A DNA stretch of 39,808 nucleotides. Origin: Gemmatimonadales bacterium (GTDB taxonomy: Bacteria; Gemmatimonadota; Gemmatimonadetes; Longimicrobiales; Gaopeijiaceae). The position numbers were made by a program, and so were the translations under genes. Location of the stretch: the NCBI GenBank assembly GCA_007695225.1, contig REED01000097.1:1-39808 (forward strand). Direction: 5' to 3'. The notes beneath the pieces are model-generated. The model was not told the DNA's origin, made no database searches, and was given only the letters and a program-made list of their open reading frames with translations. Shown one piece after another: positions 31,245 to 39,106 of this stretch (its first letter is position 1; every line of letters starts with the position of its first letter).

Positions 31245-32804
31245 TCAGGGATCCCAGCTCCGCCGGGGCTCCCGGCATGGGATCCATTCCCGGGGCTCCC
31301 CGGTGCGGGGGTCGATGGGGAGAATGGATCGATCCCGGGGCACCCGCTCCGGATCCTCCGACGCCAGATAGGCCAGCATGGCCGCCAGCGTCGCGTTGTT
31401 CATGAGGTCGTCGAAGATGATCTTGTCGAAGGTGTCCCGGTTCGTGTGCCAGGTGTACTGCCGGTAATCCGGGTAGTGGGACTGGAGGCGCCACCCCGGG
31501 GCCCCGTAGCAGAGAAAGGCCACATGGTCGCTCCCCCCCAGCTCCTGGGGCCCCGGGAAGTCCAGCTCGATGTGGCCGGCGATCTCGTCGGGGAGCTGGG
31601 CCACCCAACGCCCCAGGTTCGCCGAGGCGCCCAGGAGTCCCTGGGTCTGGATGTAGTCGACGCGCCAGGTGCCGTTGTCCTGGTTGAAGACCGCCTGGAG
31701 GTTCTCCACCACCTCCGGGTTGTCCTCGGCGTAGGCCCGGGACCCGATGAGCCCCTGTTCCTCGCCGCCCCAGTGCCCCACCAGGATGGTGCGCCGGGGG
31801 TTGGGATAGGCGGCCTTCAGGATCCGCATGGCCTCCAGCATGGTGATGGTGCCGGTCCCGTTGTCGGTGGCGCCGGTGGCGGCGTGCCAGGAGTCCAGGT
31901 GGGCGGAGAGGAGAACGTATTCCCTGGGGAGCTCAGTCCCGGGGAGTTCGGCCATGACGTTGTAGACGGGCACGGTACCCAACTCCTCGGTCTCGGCGTT
32001 GATCCGAAGGCGGGGGCCCTGCTCGTTCTCCGTCAGCCGGTACACCAGGCCGTAGTCTTCGCAGGAGAGGTCGATGGAGACCGCCTCCCGGGTGTCGGCG
32101 TCAAAGATCTTGTTCACCCCCCATCCCTCGGACCACCGGGAGGTCACCACCCCCACGGCCCCGGCCTCCTCGAGGCGGCGGTGGGGGTTCGGGCCCAGCA
32201 TCCGGAGCCGGTGCGCCCACGCCCCCATCCGGTTCCCCCGCTCCTCCCGGAGGCTGGCGAAGGTCTCGGGTCTGGCGAGCCGCTGCAGCGCCTGGGGCTC
32301 CCTGCAGGTGGGCTCGGCGTGGGAGGCCAGCACGATCCGTCCCGCCACCGACGGAAGCCAGGCTTCCGCGTCGGCCTCGGTGGCCAGGTGGGGGATCATC
32401 ACCACCTCCGCCTCCAGGGGGCCCGCCGTCCCGGGGCTCCAGGCCAGGAGCTTGGCCTCCAGCGTCTGGACCCGTGGGGAGGTGAGGTCCACGTGGAGGA
32501 CGCCCTGCTGCCACCCCCTCCACGTCCCGTACTCCTCTCTCCGGACCTCGATGCCCCAGGACTCGTAGAGGTCGACGAGCCAGTCCGCAGAGGCGTCGTA
32601 TCCCGGGGACCCGGAGAGCCGGGGTCCGATGGAGTCCATGAGGACCTGGGCCAGGGGCTCGGTCTGGGAGCGCTCCATTCCCTCGGTCCACATCTGCCGG
32701 AGGATCGGGTCGTCGGTCCGGAAGGTCTGGGCCTCTGCGGCTCCCGGGAGGACGGTCAGCAGGAAGACGGGGAGGAAGAGAGCGAGGAAGGAAGGGTGGC
32801 GCAT
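31245..32804 (-). CDS. Secreted M28-family zinc aminopeptidase
   Basis: The protein has 519 residues with a signal peptide (FLALFLPVFLLTVLPGAAEA) and the M28 di-zinc motifs: HLDSW, DNGTG, the catalytic pair GEEQGLIGS, QDNGT and the C-terminal histidine in QYTWHTNRD. A PA-like insert (about 130-290) separates the N-terminus from the catalytic part. It probably removes amino acids or dipeptides from peptides outside the cytoplasmic membrane. The frame is open further upstream, but ATG 32804 directly starts the signal peptide and TGGAAG precedes it by eight bases. It is convergent with the methyltransferase gene. Confidence 0.92.
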   Translation of the reverse strand: MRHPSFLALFLPVFLLTVLPGAAEAQTFRTDDPILRQMWTEGMERSQTEPLAQVLMDSIGPRLSGSPGYDASADWLVDLYESWGIEVRREEYGTWRGWQQGVLHVDLTSPRVQTLEAKLLAWSPGTAGPLEAEVVMIPHLATEADAEAWLPSVAGRIVLASHAEPTCREPQALQRLARPETFASLREERGNRMGAWAHRLRMLGPNPHRRLEEAGAVGVVTSRWSEGWGVNKIFDADTREAVSIDLSCEDYGLVYRLTENEQGPRLRINAETEELGTVPVYNVMAELPGTELPREYVLLSAHLDSWHAATGATDNGTGTITMLEAMRILKAAYPNPRRTILVGHWGGEEQGLIGSRAYAEDNPEVVENLQAVFNQDNGTWRVDYIQTQGLLGASANLGRWVAQLPDEIAGHIELDFPGPQELGGSDHVAFLCYGAPGWRLQSHYPDYRQYTWHTNRDTFDKIIFDDLMNNATLAAMLAYLASEDPERVPRDRSILPIDPRTGEPREWIPCREPRRSWDP

Positions 32805-32941
32805 GGGCAGGCTTCCACTGGAAAAGGCGGGTGGCGGGGTCCCGGAGCCCTGATGATCCAGGCTCCGGAAGGGGCGCGTCGGGTCGGCCAGCGCAGGGAG
32901 ACGGGCTCCAGCGATGGTAGGCGAGGAAGTGGATGGAATCA

Positions 32942-32978
32942 AGAAGGGGCCGGCCCCGAAGGACCAGCCCCCCTTGTC
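32942..32978 (-). terminator. UUCG-type hairpin, terminator on the minus strand
   Basis: Read on the minus strand: AAGGGG, a two-base bulge (GG), CT, GGTCC, the tetraloop TTCG, GGGCC, GG, CCCCTT, then CTT. That makes a 13-bp stem with a small bulge and a stable UUCG loop. It lies about 70 bases downstream of the DUF4382-like gene (33048-33368) and upstream of the M28 gene, so it would terminate the former. Confidence 0.5.
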
Positions 32979-33047
32979 AGCAGCGAACGTGCGAGGTCGG
33001 GTTCGGAAGGTACCGGACTCCTACTGCACCCTGACCGCCGCTGCGCT

Positions 33048-33368
33048 CTAGAAGGTGCTCCGGGCCACGGCCCCGCTCTCCAGGGCGCCCTCACCGAGCC
33101 AGAGGTGGGAGTTCAGGTCCAGGATCAGTCGAGTGGTTCCCTCCGCCTCCACCGTCACCGGCTCGCTGTGCTCCACGATCACCTCGCCGCCACCGGCGAT
33201 GGAGAGCGTCACGGACACCCCGATGGGCCCCACGCCGATGTTGGTGTCACCGTCCAGATGGGATCGGGCGTCGGTCAGGATGACCCGGGCCCGGTCGTAG
33301 GTCCGGGCTTCCACTGTGGCGCTCCCCACGGTCTCCTCGCCCCCCTGGAGCTCATCCCGAACATCCAC
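33048..33368 (-). CDS. C-terminal part of an envelope protein (DUF4382-like), N-terminus lost
   Basis: The 106 residues contain TYDRARVILTDARSHLDGD, then EPVTVEAEGTTRLILDLNSH. The combination of a 'range of values' strand and a final 'ILDLNS' strand is what I associate with DUF4382-like lipoproteins of Gemmatimonadota and Bacteroidota, but this is from memory of the pattern. The family normally has a signal peptide and lipobox at the start. Here none exists, and the frame is closed by a TGA about 43 bases upstream, so the gene is probably truncated (GTG 33368 as formal start). A UUCG hairpin follows it. Confidence 0.5.
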   Translation of the reverse strand: MDVRDELQGGEETVGSATVEARTYDRARVILTDARSHLDGDTNIGVGPIGVSVTLSIAGGGEVIVEHSEPVTVEAEGTTRLILDLNSHLWLGEGALESGAVARSTF

Positions 33369-33483
33369 GCAGGGTTCTCTGGCGGATGTGCGCCCTGGGG
33401 GATATCCCTTGGATCATGCCGGGTGGTGGGAGCTTCCTTCCCGGCGAGCCGACCCTTTCCACTCCCAACCGGCGGAGAACCTG

Positions 33484-33822
33484 ATGCACCGAGAGACCTC
33501 GTTCCTGGGCGCCCTCTTCGACTTCTCCTTCCGTTCCTTTGTGACCTTGCGGATCGTCCGATTCCTCTACGCCGTGGCGGTGGTTCTCTTGGCGGTAGGG
33601 GTGATCGCGGCGCTGGTGGGCGGAATGGCTACGGGACGAAACGCCCTGGAGATGGCGGGGTTCCTCCTCTTCGCCCCCATTGGAGCGTTTCTCTACCTCC
33701 TGATCATCCGGGTCTCCCTGGAACTCATGGTGGTGATCTTCCGGATTGGCGAAACACAGGGACAGATCCTGGAAGCCCTCCGGGGGAGAGGGATCCCCCC
33801 CGGATCATCCCCTCCGGGATAA
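33484..33822 (+). CDS. DUF4282 membrane protein
   Basis: A 112-residue protein with two strong hydrophobic segments (FLYAVAVVLLAVGVIAALV and AGFLLFAPIGAFLYLLIIRV), the C-terminal part of the second carrying the LELMVVIFRI stretch typical of DUF4282. The N-terminal LFDFSFRSFVTLRIVRFLY is amphipathic and close to the family start. The function is unknown. The start at ATG 33484 has GGAG six bases before it; the frame is open further upstream without protein-like sequence. A perfect hairpin and a 12-bp tandem repeat follow its stop. Confidence 0.85.
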   Translation: MHRETSFLGALFDFSFRSFVTLRIVRFLYAVAVVLLAVGVIAALVGGMATGRNALEMAGFLLFAPIGAFLYLLIIRVSLELMVVIFRIGETQGQILEALRGRGIPPGSSPPG

Positions 33823-33844
33823 GCAGTTCGGATGGGCGCGAAGC

Positions 33845-33872
33845 CCTGGGCCTGGCGAGGGCCAGGCCCAGG
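33845..33872 (+). terminator. Perfect 12-bp hairpin after the DUF4282 gene
   Basis: CCTGGGCCTGGC (33845-33856), loop GAGG, and its exact complement GCCAGGCCCAGG (33861-33872) lie 22 bases past the stop of the DUF4282 gene. No T-run follows, so intrinsic termination is uncertain; it could instead stabilise the 3' end of the mRNA. Confidence 0.45.
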
Positions 33873-33900
33873 ACCGGGCCCAGGACGGGGCCCAGGACCG
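33865..33900. repeat. 12-bp tandem repeat, three units
   Basis: GGCCCAGGAC[C/G]G occurs three times in a row (33865-33876, 33877-33888, 33889-33900), starting inside the 3' arm of the hairpin. It lies 42 bases after the DUF4282 stop. Confidence 0.9.
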
Positions 33901-33979
33901 GACGAGAGCCCATGGGATCCTCCGCCCGCCCCCCGCCACCGGTTGCCTCGCCAGGCGGAGGGTGCCCAACTTTTGAAGC

Positions 33980-34504
33980 ATGAGGATGAACTCCACGATT
34001 CCAAACTTCGCAATTCTGGCCGCCCTTCTCCTGTCGCTGCTCCTGTCGCTGCCCCTGGCGGTGGGGGGGCAGGAACCAGATCGGTGGGTCAGCCTGATGG
34101 GTGGGGCCTCCTGGTACGATCTCGACGCTCGGGGCTCCGGTGCCATGGCCGGCGTCCGGGTTGATCTTCCCGTCACCCCGGCCCTCCGGTTGGAGCCGGG
34201 CTTGGGCTATCTGGGGTATCGGGAGGAATCGGGGGAGCGGGTGCACCAACTCCTTCCCGAATTCCAGCTCCAACTCCAGCTCGTGAGGGAGCGGTTCCGG
34301 CCCTACGTGGGAGGAGGGCTGGGGGCCTCCTGGGAGAGGGGTCCCGATGGGGCTCTCTCCGAACTCACCGTCGCCGGAGGAGCCGGGCTCCGGGTCCTCC
34401 TGACGCCGGATTGGCGGCTGAGCGGGGAGGCTCGTTTCCGGGGGGTGGGTCCCTGGGGGGGCTCCATGACCGATGTCGTCATCGGGGTCGGGCGACGCCG
34501 GTGA
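33980..34504 (+). CDS. Small outer-membrane beta-barrel protein
   Basis: The 174-residue product has a signal peptide (LAALLLSLLLSLPLAVGGQ) in which LLLS is encoded by a 12-bp direct repeat (34028-34051). The mature part has alternating barrel-like strands (GYLGYREESG, FRPYVGGGLGAS, GAGLRVLLTPDWRLSGEARF) and ends VIGVGRRR. It resembles opacity- or OmpA-like barrels in outline only, and its function is unknown. The ATG at 33980 is taken as start; an ATG at 33986 is an alternative. Its stop overlaps the start of the DUF192 gene by four bases (GTGA, 34501-34504), so the pair is coupled. Confidence 0.75.
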   Translation: MRMNSTIPNFAILAALLLSLLLSLPLAVGGQEPDRWVSLMGGASWYDLDARGSGAMAGVRVDLPVTPALRLEPGLGYLGYREESGERVHQLLPEFQLQLQLVRERFRPYVGGGLGASWERGPDGALSELTVAGGAGLRVLLTPDWRLSGEARFRGVGPWGGSMTDVVIGVGRRR

Positions 34505-35016
34505 CCTCCCTGCTCCGGGGTCCCGTGCTTGCCCTCCTCCTCGCCCTGGTGGGTCTTTCGACGACCTTGGCTTCGGGGTGCGCCCAGTCCGGCGGATGGG
34601 GGGGCGGATGGGGTGCGGTGGCGTTCGACACGGCACAGGTCTGGATCCTGGCCGGGCCCGATTCCGTGTCCCTTCAGGTGGAGATCGCCGAGACAGACCG
34701 GCAGCGGGAGGTGGGGCTCCGGGACCGGCCCTCGTTGGATCCCGATGCCGGGATGCTCTTCCTCCTGGAAGCTCCCCGTTCCGGGGACGAGGGGTTCTGG
34801 ATGTGGAGGACCCGGATGCCCCTGGACATCGCATTCCTGGACGGAATGGGCGAGATCGTGGCCATCCTGGGGATGGATCCCTGCCCTGGCACCGACCCCG
34901 AGGATTGCCCGGAGCACGCCCCGGGGGTGGACTACGTGGCGGCGCTGGAGGTGAATCGGGGGTGGTTCGAAGCAAGGGGGGTGACGGAGGGCCACCGGGT
35001 CCGGGTGGAGCGCTGA
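34501..35016 (+). CDS. DUF192 lipoprotein
   Basis: A 171-residue protein. The GTG start at 34501 overlaps the previous stop, and the N-terminus is a lipoprotein signal (LALLLALVGLSTTLASGC). The DUF192 domain follows: VEIAETDRQREVGLRDRPSL with GMLFLL, FWMWRTRMPLDIAFLDGMGE, and EVNRGWFEARGVTEGHRV. The domain is widespread as single small extracytoplasmic proteins and its biochemical role is not established. Pairing with the barrel by translational coupling suggests a joint surface function. Confidence 0.85.
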   Translation: MTSLLRGPVLALLLALVGLSTTLASGCAQSGGWGGGWGAVAFDTAQVWILAGPDSVSLQVEIAETDRQREVGLRDRPSLDPDAGMLFLLEAPRSGDEGFWMWRTRMPLDIAFLDGMGEIVAILGMDPCPGTDPEDCPEHAPGVDYVAALEVNRGWFEARGVTEGHRVRVER

Positions 35017-35089
35017 CCTCACCTCCCCGGCGGAAGGCGTGGAGGCGGTTTGCCTCAGGTCCGGCTCAGACCGCGGCCCCGCTCCAGCC

Positions 35090-36136
35090 TCAGGTGACCG
35101 CCCCCCCACAGCTGGACCCGGCACCGGCGGTGCACCCGTAGCAGTGGGGCCCGATGGCGATCTCCCGCTCCTCCAGGAGCGCCTGATCGAAATCCATGAT
35201 GGTCCGGGGGGTGGAGCCTTCCAGGGGAAGCTCCAGCATCTGGTTGAAGTCGCAGTCGTAGAGGGTTCCGTCCCACCCCACGGAGAGGGTATCCCGGCAC
35301 ATGACGTGGGCCGCCGCCGCGGGGTTGTAAGCATTCACCAGCCGCGTCATGTACGCCTCCAGGTTGCCGCTTTCCTGCAAGTATTCCAGGAACCGGCTGA
35401 TGGGGAGGTTGGTGATGGTGAAGAGGTGGTTGAACTCGATGCCGAAGCGCAGACGAAGCTCCCTCCGCCACCGGATCTCCGACGCTTCCTGGTTCGCAGG
35501 GAGGAAGGCCCCCACCGGGTTCGTCACCAGGTTCAGGGTGAGCCCGCTCCCTGGCTGCCCGTACCCCTGGGCGTTCAGCCGTCGCAGCGCCTCGATGGAC
35601 TGCTGAAAGACCCCGTCTCCCCGCTGGGCGTCGGTCTGTCCTTCCTTGAAGTAGGGGAGGGAGGCCACCACCTCCACCTGGTGCTCCGCCAGGAACTCCG
35701 GAAGGTAGCTGTAATTGGGGAGGAGGGTGATGGTGAGGTTGCAGCGATCGATGACCTTCCGCCCCATCTCCCGGGCTCGGATCACCATCTCGTCGAAACG
35801 CTCGTGGATCTCGGGGGCTCCCCCGGTGATGTCCAGGACGGGGATGTCGGTGCGCCCCAGGACATCCAGGAAGGCGTCCACCACCGCGTCGGGCATCATC
35901 TCGGTCCGGTCCGGACCCGCATCCACATGGCAGTGGTGACAGGTCTGGTTGCACTTCTTCCCCACGTTCACCTGGAGGGTGCCGATCCCGGTGGCCCGGA
36001 GAGGATGGAGCCCCGAGGCGAAGAGGGATTCCCGGAACGAGCGCTCCAGGGGGACCCGGGACAGGATCTCCTGCTGGGCCCGCCCCGAGGCGAGGGAGGC
36101 GCGGCGCTTCTGGAGGGTGGGTAGTACCTTTCCCAT
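35090..36136 (-). CDS. arsS: Arsenosugar biosynthesis radical SAM protein ArsS
   Basis: A 348-residue radical SAM enzyme. The cluster motif is KCNQTCHHCHVDAGP with Cys62, Cys66 and Cys69, followed by DITGGAPEIH. The C-terminal region ends in a cysteine-containing tail (CYGCTAGAGSSCGG), typical of the DUF3641-type extension of ArsS. ArsS enzymes transfer the adenosyl group to methylated arsenic on the route to arsenosugars. ATG 36136 lies two bases after the TAA of the AhpD-like gene, so the pair is coupled; the frame is open far upstream but without relevant sequence. No ArsM or glycosylation gene is seen in the window. Confidence 0.9.
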   Translation of the reverse strand: MGKVLPTLQKRRASLASGRAQQEILSRVPLERSFRESLFASGLHPLRATGIGTLQVNVGKKCNQTCHHCHVDAGPDRTEMMPDAVVDAFLDVLGRTDIPVLDITGGAPEIHERFDEMVIRAREMGRKVIDRCNLTITLLPNYSYLPEFLAEHQVEVVASLPYFKEGQTDAQRGDGVFQQSIEALRRLNAQGYGQPGSGLTLNLVTNPVGAFLPANQEASEIRWRRELRLRFGIEFNHLFTITNLPISRFLEYLQESGNLEAYMTRLVNAYNPAAAAHVMCRDTLSVGWDGTLYDCDFNQMLELPLEGSTPRTIMDFDQALLEEREIAIGPHCYGCTAGAGSSCGGAVT

Positions 36137-36138
36137 CG

Positions 36139-36474
36139 TTACATTCCCAGCTTCTCGAGGTGATTCCGCATCTGGACGCCGTGGACCAGCGAGGCGCCTC
36201 CGCGGATGGCGGCGGCCACATGAATGGCCTCGGTCATTTCTTCCGCATCCGACCCCTTCTCCAGGCACCCGTCGGTCCAGGCCTCGATGCAGTACGGGCA
36301 CTGAACCGCGTGGGAAACCGCGAGGGCGATGAGGGCCTTCTCCCTTGCCGTCAGAGCTCCTTCTTCGAAGACCTTCCCGTACCATGCGAAGAAGGCGTCC
36401 GCCAGTTCCGGGGCCTCCTTGCCGATTTCGCTGAATCGCTTGAGGTCCGGGGAGTTGTAGTAGTGGTCGGCCAT
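36139..36474 (-). CDS. AhpD-like (carboxymuconolactone decarboxylase family) arsenosugar-associated protein
   Basis: A 111-residue helical protein with the AhpD-type active-site motif CPYCIEAW (Cys59, Cys62) in the family's usual surroundings (KALIALAVSHAVQCPYC and AIHVAAAIRGGASLVHG). Such a protein encoded next to ArsS is commonly named arsenosugar biosynthesis-associated peroxidase-like protein. The start ATG at 36474 has GGAG eight bases before it. It is two bases before arsS and likely the first gene of that operon. Whether it reduces peroxide, arsenic or a disulfide partner is not known. Confidence 0.88.
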   Translation of the reverse strand: MADHYYNSPDLKRFSEIGKEAPELADAFFAWYGKVFEEGALTAREKALIALAVSHAVQCPYCIEAWTDGCLEKGSDAEEMTEAIHVAAAIRGGASLVHGVQMRNHLEKLGM

Positions 36475-36797
36475 GGGGTCATCTCCGGGGGGATGGCTGG
36501 AGCGAGCCGAAGAACCGGCCGCCGGTCCGCTCGTGTGTCGCGTGGTGTGTCCCGGGCTTTCATGCCGGGGGATGGATGGAATCTACACTCCCCTGGGAAC
36601 TCCGTCTCCCGGGACCGGCTCCATCGACACGCGGGCCTTCCTCGGATGCGGACAGATCCCGTTTCGCCCCGGTGGCACCCGGGAGGAGGTGTTCCCCCTC
36701 TTCCTCCACCTCTCCCCGCCACAGGGAACGCACTGAACCCCGGAGAGGTTCCATGGCCCTACTCCGTGGGCGGTGGGCGGTGGGTCGACGGACGGGT
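36475..36797. other. Gene-free stretch between the arsenosugar and MTA salvage operons
   Basis: About 320 bases separate the start of the AhpD-like gene and the end of the MTA deaminase gene. I see no convincing gene, RNA or riboswitch. The promoter of the arsenosugar pair should lie here, but no clear -10 or -35 box stands out. At its right end it holds three 7-bp repeat units of type TGGGCGG (36767-36787), 10 bases after the deaminase stop on the minus strand. Confidence 0.5.
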
Positions 36798-38117
36798 TCA
36801 GAGGCCTTCCAGGACTCGATGGATCGCCTCGCTGGCCGACCCGATGACCTCGGCCTCGTCGCAGATCTCCACACGGCCGTCGTGCATGAGGACGCGGCCG
36901 GCGCAGATGGTGGTGTGGACGTGGGAGGCGTTGGCGGCGTAGACCAGCGTGGACACCGGGTCGTGGAGGGGCTGGGTGGAGGGTCCGGAGAAGTCCATGA
37001 GGACCAGGTCGGCGGGGGCGCCGGCCTCCAAGCCGCCCCTCCCCAGTCCGAAGGCCTCCGACGCCGTGGTGGTGGCCATGGCCAGGGCCTCCCGGGCCGG
37101 GAGGACGGTGGCGTCCTTCTCCCGGTGCTTCTGCACCAGCGCCGCGATCTTCATCTCTTCCAGGAGGTCCAGGTTGTTGTTGGAGGCGGCTCCGTCCGTT
37201 CCCAGGCAGACGCGAACCCCCGCCTCCCGTGCGGCCCGATACGGAAAGATGCCGCCGGTGGCCAGCTTCAGGTTCGCTGTGGGGTTGGTCACCAGCGTGG
37301 CCTTCGCCTCTCCCAGCAAGGCCAGCTCCGCTTCGTCCAGGAACTGTCCGTGCACGGCCAGCAGACGGGAATTCACGAGCCCCAGGCGATCCAGGAGGAC
37401 GGTGGGGCGGCAGCCGTGGGCCTCGAGGCAGCGGTCTACCTCCTCCTGGGTTTCGGAGAGGTGGATGTGGACGGGGAGGTGGTGTCTCCCGGCCAGCTCA
37501 CCGACCCATCGCAGGACATCCGGGGGGACGGTGTAGATGGAGTGGGGAGCGAGGGCCAGCCCCACCCGGTCCGGATCGCCGATGGGAATCCGACCCTCCG
37601 CCAGATCCAACATCTCCCGTTGCTGGGACTCCAGCATCTTCGGGTCGCCCAGATCGATGAGGGTGCACCCCACCAGCGCCCGGACCCCCATCTCCTCCAC
37701 GGCCCGGACGATGGCCGGCCGGTGCCAGTACATCTCGTTGAAGAAGGTGGTGCCGCCCCGGATCATCTCCAGAATGCCCAGCCGGGCCCCCAGGTAGACG
37801 TCCTCCTCGGTGAGACGCCCCTCTGCGGGCCAGATTCGGGTCTGGAGCCACTCCATGAGGGGCATGTCATCGCCATAACCCCGGAAGAGGACCATGGCGA
37901 CGTGGGTGTGTCCATTCTTGAAGGAGGGGAACGCGTGCAGCCCTGCGCCGTCGATGACCCGGGCCACACCCGCGCCGGCCTCGGCTTCCCCTCCCTCTCC
38001 ATCCTCTGGTCCAGGGAGCGGCGCGTCAGAGGGAAGGAGGGCCGCGATCTTTCCCTCCCGGATGAGGATGGAGCGTGGGGTGCCCTCTATGAAGGCGCCC
38101 CGGATGAAGAGGCTCAT
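36798..38117 (-). CDS. mtaD: 5-methylthioadenosine/S-adenosylhomocysteine deaminase-type amidohydrolase
   Basis: A 439-residue amidohydrolase. The metal site is NGHTHVAM, the SAH/MTA deaminase hallmark GDDMPLMEWLQTRIWPAE follows, and further ligands are in VHIHLSETQEE and the Asp in GTDGAASNNNLDLL. These enzymes turn methylthioadenosine into methylthioinosine or SAH into S-inosylhomocysteine. Its start overlaps the phosphorylase stop by four bases (ATGA, 38114-38117), so the two probably act in sequence. An alternative is a guanine-type or other purine-related deaminase, but the WPAE stretch argues for the MTA/SAH group. Confidence 0.9.
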   Translation of the reverse strand: MSLFIRGAFIEGTPRSILIREGKIAALLPSDAPLPGPEDGEGGEAEAGAGVARVIDGAGLHAFPSFKNGHTHVAMVLFRGYGDDMPLMEWLQTRIWPAEGRLTEEDVYLGARLGILEMIRGGTTFFNEMYWHRPAIVRAVEEMGVRALVGCTLIDLGDPKMLESQQREMLDLAEGRIPIGDPDRVGLALAPHSIYTVPPDVLRWVGELAGRHHLPVHIHLSETQEEVDRCLEAHGCRPTVLLDRLGLVNSRLLAVHGQFLDEAELALLGEAKATLVTNPTANLKLATGGIFPYRAAREAGVRVCLGTDGAASNNNLDLLEEMKIAALVQKHREKDATVLPAREALAMATTTASEAFGLGRGGLEAGAPADLVLMDFSGPSTQPLHDPVSTLVYAANASHVHTTICAGRVLMHDGRVEICDEAEVIGSASEAIHRVLEGL

Positions 38118-39037
38118 GTGGATTCCACCTTCCGGTTCCAGAGTCGTATCAAGGCCTGGAGGATCCGCCCCGCAAGGGCGGAGTTCGCCCTCTGTCGCTC
38201 CTGGAACGCCTCCAGGGAGAGGGGCTCCCCGCCCAGCCCATGAGCCCAGTTGTCCACGATGCAGAGACAGGCGTAGCCCAGGCCCTTTTCCTGGAAGAGG
38301 GTGGCTTCCGACGCCGCGGTCATCCCCACCACCGAGGCGTCCCGGGCCAGGGCCCGGACCTCGGCCCGGGTCTCGAAGCGGGGGCCCCGGGTCTCGGCAT
38401 AGACGCCCCCGTCGATCACCCTTCCTCTTTCCGGACCCATCGCCTCGTGGGCGGCCCGGAGGAGAAGCTGCCGGATGTGGGGATCCAGTTCGGGGACGAT
38501 GTGGAGGTACTCGTCTCCCGCGAAGGTGGGAGGGGCGTGCCGTGAGAGGTAATCCTCAGGCACCACCACGTCTCCCGGCCGGATCTCCGGGTCCAGGGAC
38601 CCGGTGGAGGCGAGCCCCGCCACCTGCTTCACCCCCGCGTACTGCATGGCCAGGACGTGGGCATGGTGGGGAATCCGGTGGGGAGGACGGTACCCGTTCT
38701 CTCCGTGCCGGCGCAGGAAGAGGACCCCGTCCAGCAGGCGCATGGACACCCGTCCCCGAGAGGTCGTGAACGCCCGGGGTGAGGACGCGAGGGCCGGCGA
38801 GATCTCGTCCTCCGACTCCGATTCCCATCGATCCAGAAAGGCGCTCCCTCCGACGATGCCCAGGGGTGGGTCTGGGGGCGGATCTGGGTGCGAAGTCGGG
38901 GGCGGAACCGGGCGCGAACCCGGCCCCGGATCCGGGGCCGGGTCGGGACCCGGCTCCGACACTGGGCCGGGGGATGCGTCCCGGGATGAACCGGGAGGCG
39001 CATCTCCCAGCGATCTGTCATGGGAGGAAGGGGCCAT
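38114..39037 (-). CDS. MTAP/MTIP-family nucleoside phosphorylase with Pro/Asp-rich N-terminal extension
   Basis: The 307-residue protein has the PNP/MTAP fold motifs: GIVGGSAFLD, RHGENGYRPPHRIPHHAH, ASTGSLDPEIRPGDVVVPED, and the base-binding YAETRGPRFETRAEV. Residues 1-58 are an unusual low-complexity extension rich in Pro, Asp, Gly and Ser (dipeptides such as PDP and PGP). It may be disordered, or the true start may be further in, though no good alternative codon stands just before GIVGG. Because it is coupled to an MTA deaminase, methylthioinosine is a more sensible substrate than methylthioadenosine. That is inference from context. Confidence 0.85.
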   Translation of the reverse strand: MAPSSHDRSLGDAPPGSSRDASPGPVSEPGPDPAPDPGPGSRPVPPPTSHPDPPPDPPLGIVGGSAFLDRWESESEDEISPALASSPRAFTTSRGRVSMRLLDGVLFLRRHGENGYRPPHRIPHHAHVLAMQYAGVKQVAGLASTGSLDPEIRPGDVVVPEDYLSRHAPPTFAGDEYLHIVPELDPHIRQLLLRAAHEAMGPERGRVIDGGVYAETRGPRFETRAEVRALARDASVVGMTAASEATLFQEKGLGYACLCIVDNWAHGLGGEPLSLEAFQERQRANSALAGRILQALIRLWNRKVEST

Positions 39038-39106
39038 GGCCTGGTGGCTGGTGGAGGGTGTGGGGGTGGTTGGCAGAATCTCACGGGCCTTCGGGGCGCG
39101 AACGGG

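Noticed and set aside
31446-33983. Open frame of about 845 codons on the plus strand opposite the M28 peptidase
   Set aside because: No motif, composition of an antisense frame; the M28 motifs on the other strand are clear.
33725-34975. Open frame on the minus strand opposite the small barrel and DUF192 genes
   Set aside because: Pro/Arg-rich shadow translation; sense genes have signal peptides and a four-base overlap.
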